Part shown: piece by piece, positions 25,848 through 35,115 of the stretch
How positions within the stretch are numbered: the first letter of the stretch is position 1
Layout: every line of letters starts with the position of its first letter
Source: Mesorhizobium_K quangtriensis
GTDB lineage: Bacteria > Pseudomonadota > Alphaproteobacteria > Rhizobiales > Rhizobiaceae
Direction of reading: 5' to 3'
Length of the DNA stretch: 64,000 nucleotides
Assembly: GCF_040081925.1 (NCBI RefSeq)
Contig: NZ_JBEBMF010000005.1
Span: forward strand, 186,001 to 250,000
Made by a program: the position numbers and the translations under genes
The notes under the pieces: model-generated
Seen by the model: the letters and a program-made list of their open reading frames with translations, nothing else
What the model was told of the DNA's origin: nothing
Database searches by the model: none

Positions 25848-26261
25848 TCAGTGGTCGTGCTCGCAGAGGTCGTGATTGGCCAGAGCCTGAATGACGTAAC
25901 AGTCCCTGATCTGGTCACCGTGGCAGTGTCCTGCAATCCGCTTCAGCTCCTGTTCCAAACGCTTCAATTTAGCCAGCTTGTCGCGGACAGCGCGCAGCTG
26001 TTCGGCTGCTATGCGATCAGCTTGTTCGCATGGCCGCTCGGGACACGCACTAAGGTCGAGAAGCTCGCGAATTGCCTCGATCGTAAATCCCAGTTCCCGC
26101 GCGTGTTTGATAAATGCGAGGCGATCTCGCTCGCCGCCACCATAACGCCGCTGATTGCCTTCGGAGCGCTCGGCTGCTGCTACAAGTCCCATCTCTTCAT
26201 AGTAGCGGATGGTGGGAATTTTAACGCCTGTCTTCCGAGACAGATCTCCTATTGTCATCAT
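25848..26261 (-). CDS. MerR-family metal regulator, Zn/Cd/Pb type
   Basis: A 137-residue MerR protein from MMTIGDLSRKTGVKIPTIRY. The helix-turn-helix is followed by a long dimerisation helix and a metal loop with cysteines at 73, 78, 113, 121 and 133 (SACPERPCEQ, GHCHGDQIRDC) and a histidine tail (CEHDH). Cysteines near 78, 113 and 121 are where ZntR, CadR and PbrR bind divalent metals, which argues against a copper (CueR) type. Likely targets are the MerR-type promoters upstream of the P1B-2 ATPase and others in the window. It has its own dyad just upstream, so autoregulation is probable. A decayed copy is at 23960-24224. Confidence 0.85.
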   Translation of the reverse strand: MMTIGDLSRKTGVKIPTIRYYEEMGLVAAAERSEGNQRRYGGGERDRLAFIKHARELGFTIEAIRELLDLSACPERPCEQADRIAAEQLRAVRDKLAKLKRLEQELKRIAGHCHGDQIRDCYVIQALANHDLCEHDH

Positions 26262-26265
26262 GCTC

Positions 26266-26289
26266 TTTTCTCCAGTCACTGGAGGAAAA
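26266..26289 (-). promoter_or_regulatory. Dyad operator upstream of the MerR gene
   Basis: CTCCAGT-C-ACTGGAG is a perfect 7-bp inverted repeat, extended by TTTT and AAAA on either side, centred about 16 bases before the MerR start. It resembles a MerR-family operator (ZntR sites contain CTCCAG-type arms) and partly overlaps the ribosome site, which fits autoregulation. Confidence 0.55.
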
Positions 26290-27059
26290 TGGCGTGCATT
26301 CCAGTCCGGTGCAATGGTGCGGTTTTGACGCAGGTGGATACGGAGCGTAGACTCGCTGTCTCTTGAACTGAGACTCTGAACTTCCTCCAGATTTGGGTGG
26401 ACTTCGTCTGAAGCGGACGATGCGATCATCATGGGGAGAACAGATCATCGGGACTCCGTTGCGCGAGGTGATGAAGGTCGTGACGGCCGAAAACAGTGAC
26501 CGACTATCCCAGGATTCATGTCAGGCTGGACCGTTAGGCAGTTAGGCATCGTGATTAGGGCCAAAAGAGTGCGACGCCTCGACCGCGACGAGAAGCGGCA
26601 GGTGGGCCGTTGAGGCAGTGGTAAGCGGGTGCTGGGCACACGAAGGCCCATGCTTGTGCGCGATCAGGGGTGCTGTCCGTCGTCGATGACTAGATGACTA
26701 CAGGCCAGGCGGGGAGTGCCTGGCGTCATCGCTGACACCTCGATGTCGGGCAGGCGCGTCGTGCGCGAGCTGGATCTCACCGTTAGCAGCCGACGGCGCA
26801 CTGTCCTCTCAACGACGGCACGGAACTGACTTCCATGCGAGGCCTGCGGTGATGCCAAGACCGGCGTCAAATGGCATTACAGATGAAGCCTTAAAACGAC
26901 CCGTTTTTCTCGACGCCCTGACCGCACTCGGCGCTGGGCAACATGCCACCGGCCGAGTTCGCAATGAAATCTCCATTGGAAAACAGGCCGCATTGAGCCA
27001 GAAACGAAAACCCAGGACTCTTCCTTAAGCCAGAGCAGACTAGGGTCTCAGGTCAGGGA
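26290..27059. other. 770-base stretch without a recognisable gene
   Basis: No frame on either strand has a credible start, ribosome site or family resemblance. Short frames at 26445-26651 and 26664-26870 (minus) are arginine-rich and look like chance. The region may hold old remnants of a mobile or plasmid gene, given its high stop density next to a MerR gene whose usual divergent partner is absent. Confidence 0.5.
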
Positions 27060-27260
27060 TTATCGGCGCTGGAAGCGAGCGCGTAGCCAAAAAACACCAA
27101 AGAAAGCTCCTACCAATGCCGCCGCGAACAGCGCGGCGGCGATGGTCGAGATTTCTCCGATTGCTATCATCATGCGGGGCATGAAATAGAAAGCGAGACC
27201 GAAGCCTGCCATGATCGCAGCTGCTGCGATCATGGACTGGCCAGACTTTCTATCGATCAT
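27060..27260 (-). CDS. Small two-helix membrane protein
   Basis: A 66-residue protein, MIDRKSGQSMIAAAAIMAGF onward, with two hydrophobic helices and a basic end (RARFQRR). No family is recognised. It begins 30 bases after the stop of the DsbA-like gene on the same strand, so it is probably in the SleB-DsbA operon. It could be a partner membrane anchor. Confidence 0.5.
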   Translation of the reverse strand: MIDRKSGQSMIAAAAIMAGFGLAFYFMPRMMIAIGEISTIAAALFAAALVGAFFGVFWLRARFQRR

Positions 27261-27290
27261 TTGAGCCGCCGTTCCATCCCTGAAGCGCCC

Positions 27291-28070
27291 TCAGCACGAG
27301 ACCGCTCCATCGCAGTCGCGCGCCGTCTTGATTGCGTCTTGCAACGCGGAAACACCTACCGCGCCTTCGATAATGTTGCTCCCGATGATGAAGGATGGTG
27401 TTCCGGTCAGTCCCAGTTTCTGGGCGAGGGCAATATTCCTGTCGATTGCCGCCTGAACCAATGGATCCTTCACACCCATTTCGAGCTTGTCGATGTCGAA
27501 GCCCATGTCCTGAGCGATCTTCATCGCCCTGCTGCCATTGATTTGACCTTGCGTTTCGAGCAAGCGCGTGTGGAACTCAGCGCGCTGCGACTGGTCCGAC
27601 TGCGCGTTCAAGGCAAGGGCAACTTTCGCGGCCTCGACCGAGCCAGGACCCAGAATCGGAAAATCCTTGAGGACGACACGGAGGCCAGGATCAGCGGCAA
27701 CGAGTTTCTGTACATCAGGAAGCGCACGTTTGCAGTAGCCGCAATTGAAATCAAAAAACTCAACGAGCGTAACACTGCCGTCTGGATTGCCCAGCACAAC
27801 ATCGGCTGGAGATCGAAGCAGCTCATCCTCGGCCGTCTGAAGAACCATCGCCCTAGCATCGGCCCGTTCCTTTTCCGCGCGTTTCTCAAGTTCAGCAAGC
27901 GCGTCCTGGATAACTTCGGGATTGGCGAGGAGGTACTCACGCACAATGTTTTCGATCGCCTTGCGGTCGATTGCGTCGGCCTCTGCTGCATTCGCGAGTC
28001 GGACGGCGGCTGAAAACGCAACTATCAGCGCCAAGATGAATATTGGAAGAGCGAACGCTCGGCGGGCCAT
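27291..28070 (-). CDS. DsbA-family protein with N-terminal helical domain (CGYC)
   Basis: A 259-residue exported protein from MARRAFALPIFILALIVAFS. After the signal a helical segment (about 35-75, ENIVREYLLANPEVIQDALA) precedes the thioredoxin fold with active site Cys110-Gly-Tyr-Cys113 (FFDFNCGYCKR) and cis-Pro GTPSFIIG. This is the Com1/ScsC-like branch, in which the N-terminal helices mediate oligomerisation and the enzyme can act as an isomerase. A second start at 28133 would overlap the SleB stop (ATGA). It is probably cotranscribed with SleB and the small membrane protein. Confidence 0.83.
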   Translation of the reverse strand: MARRAFALPIFILALIVAFSAAVRLANAAEADAIDRKAIENIVREYLLANPEVIQDALAELEKRAEKERADARAMVLQTAEDELLRSPADVVLGNPDGSVTLVEFFDFNCGYCKRALPDVQKLVAADPGLRVVLKDFPILGPGSVEAAKVALALNAQSDQSQRAEFHTRLLETQGQINGSRAMKIAQDMGFDIDKLEMGVKDPLVQAAIDRNIALAQKLGLTGTPSFIIGSNIIEGAVGVSALQDAIKTARDCDGAVSC

Positions 28071-28129
28071 TGAACCGCGGCTATCTTTCGAATTGGCTGG
28101 GCGGCCCTGAGTTTTGGGGAGGTGGTACT

Positions 28130-29287
28130 TCAACTCCAGCCTCCGCCATAAGTGCGGAAGAACAGGTGAGAGCCGATCTCAGTCATCTTTTCCATGGTCT
28201 GTGCCCAACTTGGGTTCACGTAATTTGCATAGTAATGCGTTGACGAAGCGACCTCAGGAAGAAAAATTTTGCCTCCGGTGACGGCCATCGAGATATCGCG
28301 CGCGAGACGGTAGGCTCGGCGATCGGCAAACAGATCCGGTATTCCATCGCACGCAAAAGAAAACTGGCACCGATTGAACCACTTATCATTCTGGTAGACC
28401 ACATCGCAGATGGAGTCAGGATACGCTGGGTTTCTGACCCTATTCAAGATAACCTGCGCAATAGCGGCCTGCCCCCTGATGCTCTCGCCGCGAGCCTCAA
28501 AATAGATCGCTGTTGCCAGGCACTTCTGCTCTTCGTTGGAAAAGGCTGCCGCAGGCAGCGGGGTTTTCATCCAGTCATGGTCGCCATTTGCTATCGGCGG
28601 CACAAATCGCCCTGGGCCTCCATCACCTTGGAGAAGGCTGTCGAACGGCGATGCTGGTGGATGATAGGGATCTGTCGGCGCGTAAGCAGTAGCAAGGACA
28701 TCAGCCCCGTCATTGGTCACAAGGTCGGCAAGAGCCGAGGGTACACCCGCCAATCGATCATCTTTCTTGCTATGAAATGATGCCGCGACCTGAGATTCGT
28801 CATTCCATAGTTCGGGGGTAATGAATAAACCTCCGCGGTCGGACGATAGCCGCAGCGAAGCCATCTGCACGCTAGGAATGGAGCCAGCCTTGAATGTCTC
28901 ATTCGACCCTCGGTTTGCGACGGTGAGAACTCGAACACCTTTGTCCTTGCGGACAACTCGTTCCTCATCACTGCCGCGTCGCGTTTCCGGAAAGCCATCG
29001 CGAAGCCCCACATTGTCAAAGGACGACAGAGATAGACTCCCATCGGCAAGCGCTTTCTCCGATTTGGGCAAGGCGATCTCGGCGGCATGTCCGCAATTTG
29101 AAGGCTTTGTCAGGAAGGTCGCCCACCGCGGGCTATCAGCCTTATCTGATACGGCGCAAGCTATACCTTGCATTGCGGTCGGCGACGCTGCCCCGACGAC
29201 ACCCCACAACGCCAGGAACAGCGAAGCGATGGAAAAACGTCGCGGACGAGTCGATAGCGCCGGCAGGCTTCGGCCCATCCCCCTCAC
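28130..29287 (-). CDS. SleB/CwlJ-type cell-wall hydrolase
   Basis: A 385-residue exported protein: hydrophobic N-terminus (SIASLFLALWGVVGAASP), a long variable middle, and a C-terminal Hydrolase_2 domain from about residue 270 (CLATAIYFEARGESIRGQAA, VILNRVRNPAYPDSICDVVY, STHYYANYVNPSW). The glutamate in FEARGE is the likely catalytic acid of this lytic transglycosylase-type fold. It should cut peptidoglycan glycan strands. It is divergent from the P-type ATPase and may be served by the same intergenic region. Confidence 0.82.
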   Translation of the reverse strand: MRGMGRSLPALSTRPRRFSIASLFLALWGVVGAASPTAMQGIACAVSDKADSPRWATFLTKPSNCGHAAEIALPKSEKALADGSLSLSSFDNVGLRDGFPETRRGSDEERVVRKDKGVRVLTVANRGSNETFKAGSIPSVQMASLRLSSDRGGLFITPELWNDESQVAASFHSKKDDRLAGVPSALADLVTNDGADVLATAYAPTDPYHPPASPFDSLLQGDGGPGRFVPPIANGDHDWMKTPLPAAAFSNEEQKCLATAIYFEARGESIRGQAAIAQVILNRVRNPAYPDSICDVVYQNDKWFNRCQFSFACDGIPDLFADRRAYRLARDISMAVTGGKIFLPEVASSTHYYANYVNPSWAQTMEKMTEIGSHLFFRTYGGGWS

Positions 29288-29412
29288 TTTCCTCTCTCCA
29301 GAATAAGTTTCGTTCTGACAGGAAAGTGAAACGTTAACCTTGATGAATCGTTAACTCAAACGGCCATCTCGCCGCGCGACGGAAAGCCACGCAGGCCCTA
29401 CAAAAAAGTCCC

Positions 29413-29443
29413 TTGCCCCTCTAGCTGCTAGAGGAATTATGTT
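29413..29443 (+). promoter_or_regulatory. MerR-type promoter of the P-type ATPase operon
   Basis: TTGCCC (-35) and TATGTT (-10) are separated by exactly 19 bases. The spacer region holds a perfect 8-bp inverted repeat, CCTCTAGC-T-GCTAGAGG (29418-29434). This is the standard architecture of promoters activated by metal-bound MerR proteins. The start codon of the ATPase is about 30 bases further. Confidence 0.78.
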
Positions 29444-29474
29444 GCGCCGTTGATTTGGACGAAAGGCACCTTTT

Positions 29475-32084
29475 ATGAGCACGTCATTGTTGCAGAGCCG
29501 TTTCCGGGTTGAGGGGATGGATTGCGCCAGTTGCGCAAAAAAGATTGACACGGCTGCCAGGCGCGTCGACGGCGTTGAGGACGTTTCCGTGTCCGTGACC
29601 GCCGGAACGATGACCGTGACGCATCGACCCGTTGCCGACATGGCAAGTTTGTCGAAGCGCATCGAAAGCTTAGGTTACACGGTGAGCCCTGCCGCTGCAA
29701 AATCCTCAATGGCAAGGTCGGCGGGGCAGATCGACACTGTTGCCCAAGACCATACAGGGCACGATCATCACCACGGTGGACACCATCACGAACATGCCGG
29801 TGACGGCCATTCCGCTCGCGACCATGCCGACCATGATCACCCTGGACATGACCACGGCGATGACATGCGCGATGAAACCGAACACAGCCCCGGATCACAG
29901 CTTTCGCAAAGCCGGTACCGTGTCGAGGGCATGGATTGCGCGAGTTGTGCGCAGAAGATTGACACGGCGGTAAGGCGGATCGAGGGGATAGAAGAGGTTT
30001 CGGTTTCGGTGACTGCCGGGACAATGACCGTCAGCCATGGAGCGGACGTCAACGTGTCCGAGATCAAGAAGCGCGTCGAAAGCCTTGGGTACAAAGTTTT
30101 TCCTGCTCCGGCGACGAAAAGCAACACTGCTGGGGGAGACGCCTCCCACGAGGGGCATGATCATAAGGACGAAAAAGGCGTTGCCGGGCTTCACGGTCAC
30201 GACCATGGCAATGAGGAAGGACCGTGGTGGAAGTCGACAAAGGCAAAGCTGACGATTGTTTGCGGCCTTGCTTTGGTGGCTGCATTTGTTGTCGGCAAGC
30301 TTCTGCCGGCTTACGAGACATGGGCATTTATCGCGGCGATGGCTGTCGGCCTCATACCGATTGCGCGACGCGCGGTGATGGCCGCACTCAACGGATCCCC
30401 CTTCACCATAGAAACGCTGATGACAATCGCGGCGGTTGGCGCTGTCGTCATCGACGCCAGCGAGGAAGCGGCTGCCGTGGTTTTCCTGTTCCTGGTCGGC
30501 GAGTTGCTGGAGGGGGTCGCTGCAGGCCGCGCGCGTGCCAGCATCAAGGCTCTGGCGACGCTTGTGCCGAAAACAGCTCTTGTCGAGGACGGCGGCAAGA
30601 CGACCGAGGTACCTGCCGAAAGCCTCGCCATTGGATCGACGATTCTGGTGCGGCCCGGCGACCGCGTACCGGCGGATGGCATCATCCTCTTAGGGGACAC
30701 GTCCATCGATGAATCCCCGGTAACGGGCGAGTCCGTCCCCAAGACGAAGGGCCCCGAGGATCAGGTGTTTGCGGGCACCATCAACCAGGACGCCGCCATT
30801 CGCGTCAAGGTTACGGCAGCAGCGGCAGACAACACGATCTCACGAATTATTGACCTGGTGGAGCAGGCGCAGGAATCCAAGGCGCCGACCGAGCGCTTCA
30901 TCGACCGGTTCTCGACTTACTACACGCCTGGCGTGATGGTCGTGGCCGCGCTTATCGCAGTTGTTCCGCCGTTGGCTTTCGGGGGCGACTGGTCGGAATG
31001 GATCTACAAAGGTTTGGCGGTCCTCCTTATCGGCTGCCCATGTGCACTCGTCATCTCCACACCCGCTGCGATCGCTGCCAGCCTGTCGGCAGGCGCGCGT
31101 AGGGGCCTGCTCATGAAGGGCGGCGCGGTTTTGGAATCCTTTCGAAAAGTGACGAAGGTGGCTTTCGACAAGACAGGCACTCTCACCGAAGGAAAACCAA
31201 AAGTCACGGACGTGGTTGGTGCGTCCCGTTCAGAAAAAGAAACAGTGGAGCTGGCGGCCAACCTCGAAATCGGCTCGAGCCACCCACTCGCCGTCGCCAT
31301 CCTGGCGAAGGCACGGGAGAACGGGTATGAGCCGACATCGGCGACTGATGGGAAGGCAATTGGCGGAGAAGGAGTCGTCGGTACGGTAAACGGCGCTTCG
31401 CTCTTTCTTGGCTCGCCGCAGGCCGCTGAGAAGCGGGTTCAGCTCTCTCAGGAGCTTCGCGAGCGGATCACCAGCCTCAACGATCAGGGAAAGACCGTTT
31501 CGGTGCTCCTCGTCAACGAGCAGGTTGCAGGGCTTCTAGCAATGCGGGACGAGCCCCGCGCTGACGCAGCGGCGGGCATTGCAGCGCTCAAAGAACTCGG
31601 CATTTCTGCTGTGATGCTTACTGGCGACAACAAAAGGACAGCCGCAGCCATCGCGGCGTCGCTCGGAATAGAGCCGCGCGCAGAGCTGATGCCTCAGGAC
31701 AAGCAGCGGATCGTCGGCGAGATGCAGAAGGCTGGCGAGATCGTCGCAAAAGTCGGTGATGGCATCAACGACGCGCCTGCCCTTGCAGCCGCAGACGTCG
31801 GCATCGCCATGGGGGGCGGCACTGACGTTGCCCTCGAGACTGCCGACGCGGCCGTTCTCCACGGGCGGGTGATGGACGTGGCCAACATGGTCGCATTGTC
31901 GCGCGCCACAATGAGCAACATCTTCCAGAACATCACCATCTCGCTTGGGCTAAAGGCTGTTTTCCTGGTGACCACAGTTGTCGGCATCACCGGACTTTGG
32001 CCAGCAATCCTTGCCGATACCGGGGCTACTGTGCTCGTGACGGCGAATGCGATGCGCTTGCTCGGTTGGCGCGGCATCAAATAG
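29475..32084 (+). CDS. zntA: P1B-type ATPase, Zn/Cd/Pb exporter with two metal-binding domains
   Basis: An 869-residue heavy-metal ATPase. Two HMA domains carry GMDCASC at residues 14-20 (Cys17, Cys20) and again with Cys155 and Cys158, separated by a histidine/aspartate-rich linker (92-137). The transporter core has CPC in LLIGCPCALVIST (about 519), the phosphorylated Asp in DKTGTLT (about 565), the HP motif GSSHPLAV and GDGINDAPAL. The last helix has LADTGATVLVTANAMRLL, whose Asp-Gly pair is typical of the P1B-2 (ZntA/CadA/PbrA) group that exports Zn, Cd and Pb rather than Cu. It should pump metal from cytosol to periplasm. The MerR-type promoter and the following ccdA and lnt suggest a metal-induced operon. 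Confidence 0.9.
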   Translation: MSTSLLQSRFRVEGMDCASCAKKIDTAARRVDGVEDVSVSVTAGTMTVTHRPVADMASLSKRIESLGYTVSPAAAKSSMARSAGQIDTVAQDHTGHDHHHGGHHHEHAGDGHSARDHADHDHPGHDHGDDMRDETEHSPGSQLSQSRYRVEGMDCASCAQKIDTAVRRIEGIEEVSVSVTAGTMTVSHGADVNVSEIKKRVESLGYKVFPAPATKSNTAGGDASHEGHDHKDEKGVAGLHGHDHGNEEGPWWKSTKAKLTIVCGLALVAAFVVGKLLPAYETWAFIAAMAVGLIPIARRAVMAALNGSPFTIETLMTIAAVGAVVIDASEEAAAVVFLFLVGELLEGVAAGRARASIKALATLVPKTALVEDGGKTTEVPAESLAIGSTILVRPGDRVPADGIILLGDTSIDESPVTGESVPKTKGPEDQVFAGTINQDAAIRVKVTAAAADNTISRIIDLVEQAQESKAPTERFIDRFSTYYTPGVMVVAALIAVVPPLAFGGDWSEWIYKGLAVLLIGCPCALVISTPAAIAASLSAGARRGLLMKGGAVLESFRKVTKVAFDKTGTLTEGKPKVTDVVGASRSEKETVELAANLEIGSSHPLAVAILAKARENGYEPTSATDGKAIGGEGVVGTVNGASLFLGSPQAAEKRVQLSQELRERITSLNDQGKTVSVLLVNEQVAGLLAMRDEPRADAAAGIAALKELGISAVMLTGDNKRTAAAIAASLGIEPRAELMPQDKQRIVGEMQKAGEIVAKVGDGINDAPALAAADVGIAMGGGTDVALETADAAVLHGRVMDVANMVALSRATMSNIFQNITISLGLKAVFLVTTVVGITGLWPAILADTGATVLVTANAMRLLGWRGIK

Positions 32085-32134
32085 GGCTGTGCTGTTGAAG
32101 GCGATCTGCCATCAGAGTGTTGGCGGGAGAAGTG

Positions 32135-32863
32135 ATGCTGATTGAAGTGTCGGCAGTTGGACTGGCGACCGCTGTTTTAGCGGGCGCCATTTCGTTCGTA
32201 TCACCTTGCGTGCTCCCGTTGGTGCCTGGATATCTTTCCTTCGTCTCGAGCGGAATTGACCCGGCTTCGACACGCATGATTGACCGTATGCGCGTTGCAT
32301 GGCCGGCATTGTTCTTCGTTCTCGGCTTCACAACTGTTTTCGTGATGCTGGGCCTCGGCGCACAGGCGCTTGGCGGGATCCTCCTGAGGTACAGTTTCGA
32401 AGCGAACCTCGTCGGCGGGCTGCTGGTTGCGTCCTTCGGCCTTATAATGACGGGCTTAGTGCGCTTACCGTTCCTCATGCAGGAATTCCGGACGATGGGG
32501 CCGACTTCGGTGTCGGGTCCCACCGGAGCCTATCTCCTTGGTCTCGCCTTTGCCTTCGGCTGGACGCCATGCATCGGACCTGTGCTTGGATCGATCCTTA
32601 CAGTATCGGCCCTGTCGGCTGGAAGCGGCGCCATTCTGCTTGCAGCCTACGGACTCGGACTCGGTGTACCATTCCTGGTGGTGGCTTTGACGTTCGGACA
32701 TTTCGCCGGTTCCCTGAAGCGCCTCCGCTATGCGGGCCACATCCTCAACGTCGTTGCCGGCGGCATCATGATCGTGATGGGCGTTCTGATGATGACCGGT
32801 CGCTTGCAGCTCATCGCTTTCTGGCTGCTGGAGCGCTTTCCTGGCCTTGGGACAATCGGCTAA
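32135..32863 (+). CDS. CcdA/DsbD-type membrane electron carrier
   Basis: A 242-residue inner-membrane protein from ATG 32135 (ribosome site GGGAGA), with six helices. The two redox cysteines are in FVSPCVLPLVPGYLSF and GWTPCIGPVLGS, exactly the CcdA pattern. CcdA moves electrons from cytoplasmic thioredoxin to periplasmic thiol proteins. Its coupling with an ATPase and Lnt suggests that it keeps periplasmic cysteines reduced during metal stress. It ends one base before the start of lnt. A GTG start at 32117 is also possible. Confidence 0.87.
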   Translation: MLIEVSAVGLATAVLAGAISFVSPCVLPLVPGYLSFVSSGIDPASTRMIDRMRVAWPALFFVLGFTTVFVMLGLGAQALGGILLRYSFEANLVGGLLVASFGLIMTGLVRLPFLMQEFRTMGPTSVSGPTGAYLLGLAFAFGWTPCIGPVLGSILTVSALSAGSGAILLAAYGLGLGVPFLVVALTFGHFAGSLKRLRYAGHILNVVAGGIMIVMGVLMMTGRLQLIAFWLLERFPGLGTIG

Positions 32864-34489
32864 ATGCCGGCGGACGTTTCGGCAGGTCAGCCCGCTCCGC
32901 GTCCCAGAATCTTGAAGCCCTGCGATGCAGGGGTGGCGCCTCCATCCGGTCGCTTACGAAGCTACGTTGTTTGCGTCGCATTGGCAGCCGGCCTGGGAAG
33001 TCTAACGGCGCTCGCCTTCGCGCCATATTTCATTTTACCATTGACGTTCGTCGGTTTCGTAGGTTTCGTGATCTTGCTTCGGAGCGCCGGGTCCTGGCGA
33101 TCGGGCTTTCTCTTCGGTTGGGCATTCGGGCTTGGACATTTCCTGCTCGGCCTCAATTGGATCACCGAGAGTTTCAAGGTAGAGGCCGAGACGCTCGGCG
33201 CTTTGGCTTGGCCGGCTGTCGTTGGTCTGTGCGCCTTTCTGGCGGTCTTCCCCGCCGCTGCGGCAGCAGCCACGCGCGCCTTTGGTGCGGCAGGTCCAGC
33301 CCCCATTGTCGCTTTTGCACCGTTGTGGACCCTCGCCGAGATGGCCCGCGGGACAGTCCTTTCGGGTTTTCCGTGGAACCTCGTCGGGTATGTGTGGGGC
33401 GTCTCGGACGAGACGCTGCAGCTCGCCTCGCTGCTTGGCATCTATGGGCTCAGCCTGATTGCCCTGAGCCTGTCCTCGCTTCCATTGCTCTTCGCTAAGA
33501 GAAATTCCAAACCTCTGCATTCTGCCTTTTTCGCCCTGGCGACGGTCTTCCTCGTAGCAACCTCGCTGTGGGGACTTGGCGCACTGCGGCTGGCGGGGGC
33601 GGCAAGCGATGTCGTTCCCGCCGTGCAACTGCGACTTGTCCAGGCAAACATCTCCCAAGAAGCGAAATGGGATCCGGATGAGGCCAGCGAAATCCTGGCT
33701 CGCTACATGCGGATGAGTGCTGTCCCAGGACCTCCAGTTCCGACGCATATATTTTGGCCGGAAACTGCCCTTCCGTTCCTATTCGACGGCAGTCAGGAAC
33801 TGGTCGACAGGTTGACCGCAGCTATTCCTCCATCAGGCGCGCTTGCTGTTGGCGCCGTCAGACCGGCGCAAAGACGGCCGGACCAAGAACCGGCCCTGCT
33901 CAACACTCTACTGGTGTTCGACTGGGAAGGAAGGCTTACGGATGCTTATGACAAGATAAGGCTGGTCCCATTTGGTGAGTTCATGCCCATGAAGGCACTC
34001 CTGCCGATCAAGAAACTGACGGTCGGCTCAATCGATTTCGTTCCGGGTGAAGGTCCGCAACTCCTCGACATTCCGGGGCTTCCTGCAGCGGTGCCTTTGA
34101 TCTGCTATGAAGCCATCTTCCCCGGATCCAAAGGGGACAGCCGCGCACAATGGATCCTGAATGCCACCAACGACGCGTGGTTTGGACCATCCTCGGGACC
34201 CTATCAGCACTTCCTTGCCGCACGCGTCAGGGCGATCGAGCTCGGGCTCCCTGTCGTGCGGGTGGCGAACACTGGAATAAGTGCGGTCGTAGACGCCTAT
34301 GGACGCATTGTGGACTCGCTGCCTTTGGGCACTGCGGGTGTGATCGACGCGACGCTTCCGCGACCAGTGGGCCGGCCGACGGTATACGGCAGGTTCGGAA
34401 ATGGGCCGGTTCTTGCCCTGATCGCCGCGATGCTTTTTACCGCAGGCGTGAGCGCGATATTCACCCCGCGGCGTCGGTCAGGTTACTGA
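32864..34489 (+). CDS. lnt: Apolipoprotein N-acyltransferase
   Basis: A 541-residue enzyme: about eight membrane helices in the first 230 residues, then a nitrilase-like periplasmic domain with the catalytic Glu in FWPETALPF (about 297), Lys in YDKIRLVPFGEF (about 362) and Cys in PLICYEAIFP (about 413). It adds the third acyl chain to lipoproteins at the periplasmic face. The chromosome must carry its own copy, so this is a spare. The gene starts directly after ccdA (TAAATG) and overlaps the convergent transglutaminase-like gene by 7 bases. The first 30 residues are an extension beyond usual Lnt proteins. Confidence 0.9.
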   Translation: MPADVSAGQPAPRPRILKPCDAGVAPPSGRLRSYVVCVALAAGLGSLTALAFAPYFILPLTFVGFVGFVILLRSAGSWRSGFLFGWAFGLGHFLLGLNWITESFKVEAETLGALAWPAVVGLCAFLAVFPAAAAAATRAFGAAGPAPIVAFAPLWTLAEMARGTVLSGFPWNLVGYVWGVSDETLQLASLLGIYGLSLIALSLSSLPLLFAKRNSKPLHSAFFALATVFLVATSLWGLGALRLAGAASDVVPAVQLRLVQANISQEAKWDPDEASEILARYMRMSAVPGPPVPTHIFWPETALPFLFDGSQELVDRLTAAIPPSGALAVGAVRPAQRRPDQEPALLNTLLVFDWEGRLTDAYDKIRLVPFGEFMPMKALLPIKKLTVGSIDFVPGEGPQLLDIPGLPAAVPLICYEAIFPGSKGDSRAQWILNATNDAWFGPSSGPYQHFLAARVRAIELGLPVVRVANTGISAVVDAYGRIVDSLPLGTAGVIDATLPRPVGRPTVYGRFGNGPVLALIAAMLFTAGVSAIFTPRRRSGY

Positions 34490-35115
34490 ACCGATCCGAC
34501 CAGCGGCTCCTGTCCACCCTCGAGGATGGTAACCCAACGTCCCGTGTGATCGGTCGCCTGTCGTTTCAGGTATATATAGCCGGTTTCGTCCCAAGGCGTG
34601 ACGGCGTTACTCAGGTTGTCAAGAACGAAATCGCCCTGATTGGTTCTCACCGTGAGGACGGCGTGCCCCTCCCCATCGGGTTTTCTCAACACGGTGATCA
34701 GGAGGTTCGATGGAGATATCCCTTCCTGCATCAGGACACGGCGTTTGAGAAGTACATAGTCTTCGCAGTCCCCGCGCTTGTCCGGAAACGCCCAATATTC
34801 ATCCTTGCCGTATGCATCGAAGTCGCTCATGGGCGTCACGGCTTGGTTGACCGAGATGGTAAGCGTTTCGAGTCGCCGCAGAAGCTGTTTCGTCAGTTTC
34901 AACGGAGTCTGTTCCGTCGATCGAATTGCGCACTCTTTCGGCAGGCGTTTGCAAAGTTCGTAGTGTCCGATCGGTTGAGAGGTAAGCGATGCCGTGAGCA
35001 TCAGGCTCGGGTGGGCGGCGGCCGATCCAGCCAACAAACACGTTGAAATTGCAGCGAGCGCACACGCCAGCCATGTCGATGCTTTAAACAACAATCCGCC
35101 CCCGCTCCGCTGCAC
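34483..35115 (-). CDS. Transglutaminase-like cysteine peptidase (BTLCP), second copy
   Basis: A 210-residue exported protein. The triad is Cys in KRGDCEDYVLLKRRVL, His in GEGHAVLTVRTNQGDF and the Asp that follows. It has the same order of motifs as the paralog at 22411-23067, including GHYELCKRLPKECA, which matches GYYEYCRRYANLCD there. It is convergent with lnt, sharing 7 bases. Substrate unknown; both copies sit next to peptidoglycan or lipoprotein genes. Confidence 0.82.
   Translation of the reverse strand: MQRSGGGLLFKASTWLACALAAISTCLLAGSAAAHPSLMLTASLTSQPIGHYELCKRLPKECAIRSTEQTPLKLTKQLLRRLETLTISVNQAVTPMSDFDAYGKDEYWAFPDKRGDCEDYVLLKRRVLMQEGISPSNLLITVLRKPDGEGHAVLTVRTNQGDFVLDNLSNAVTPWDETGYIYLKRQATDHTGRWVTILEGGQEPLVGSVQ

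Noticed and set aside
29475..32084. Copper-type (CopA) ATPase assignment
   Set aside because: The last helix carries LADTGATVLVTANA with the Asp-Gly of the Zn/Cd/Pb P1B-2 group rather than the copper-type motifs.
32299..33498. 399-codon + strand frame overlapping ccdA and lnt
   Set aside because: Out-of-frame shadow of two well-supported genes.
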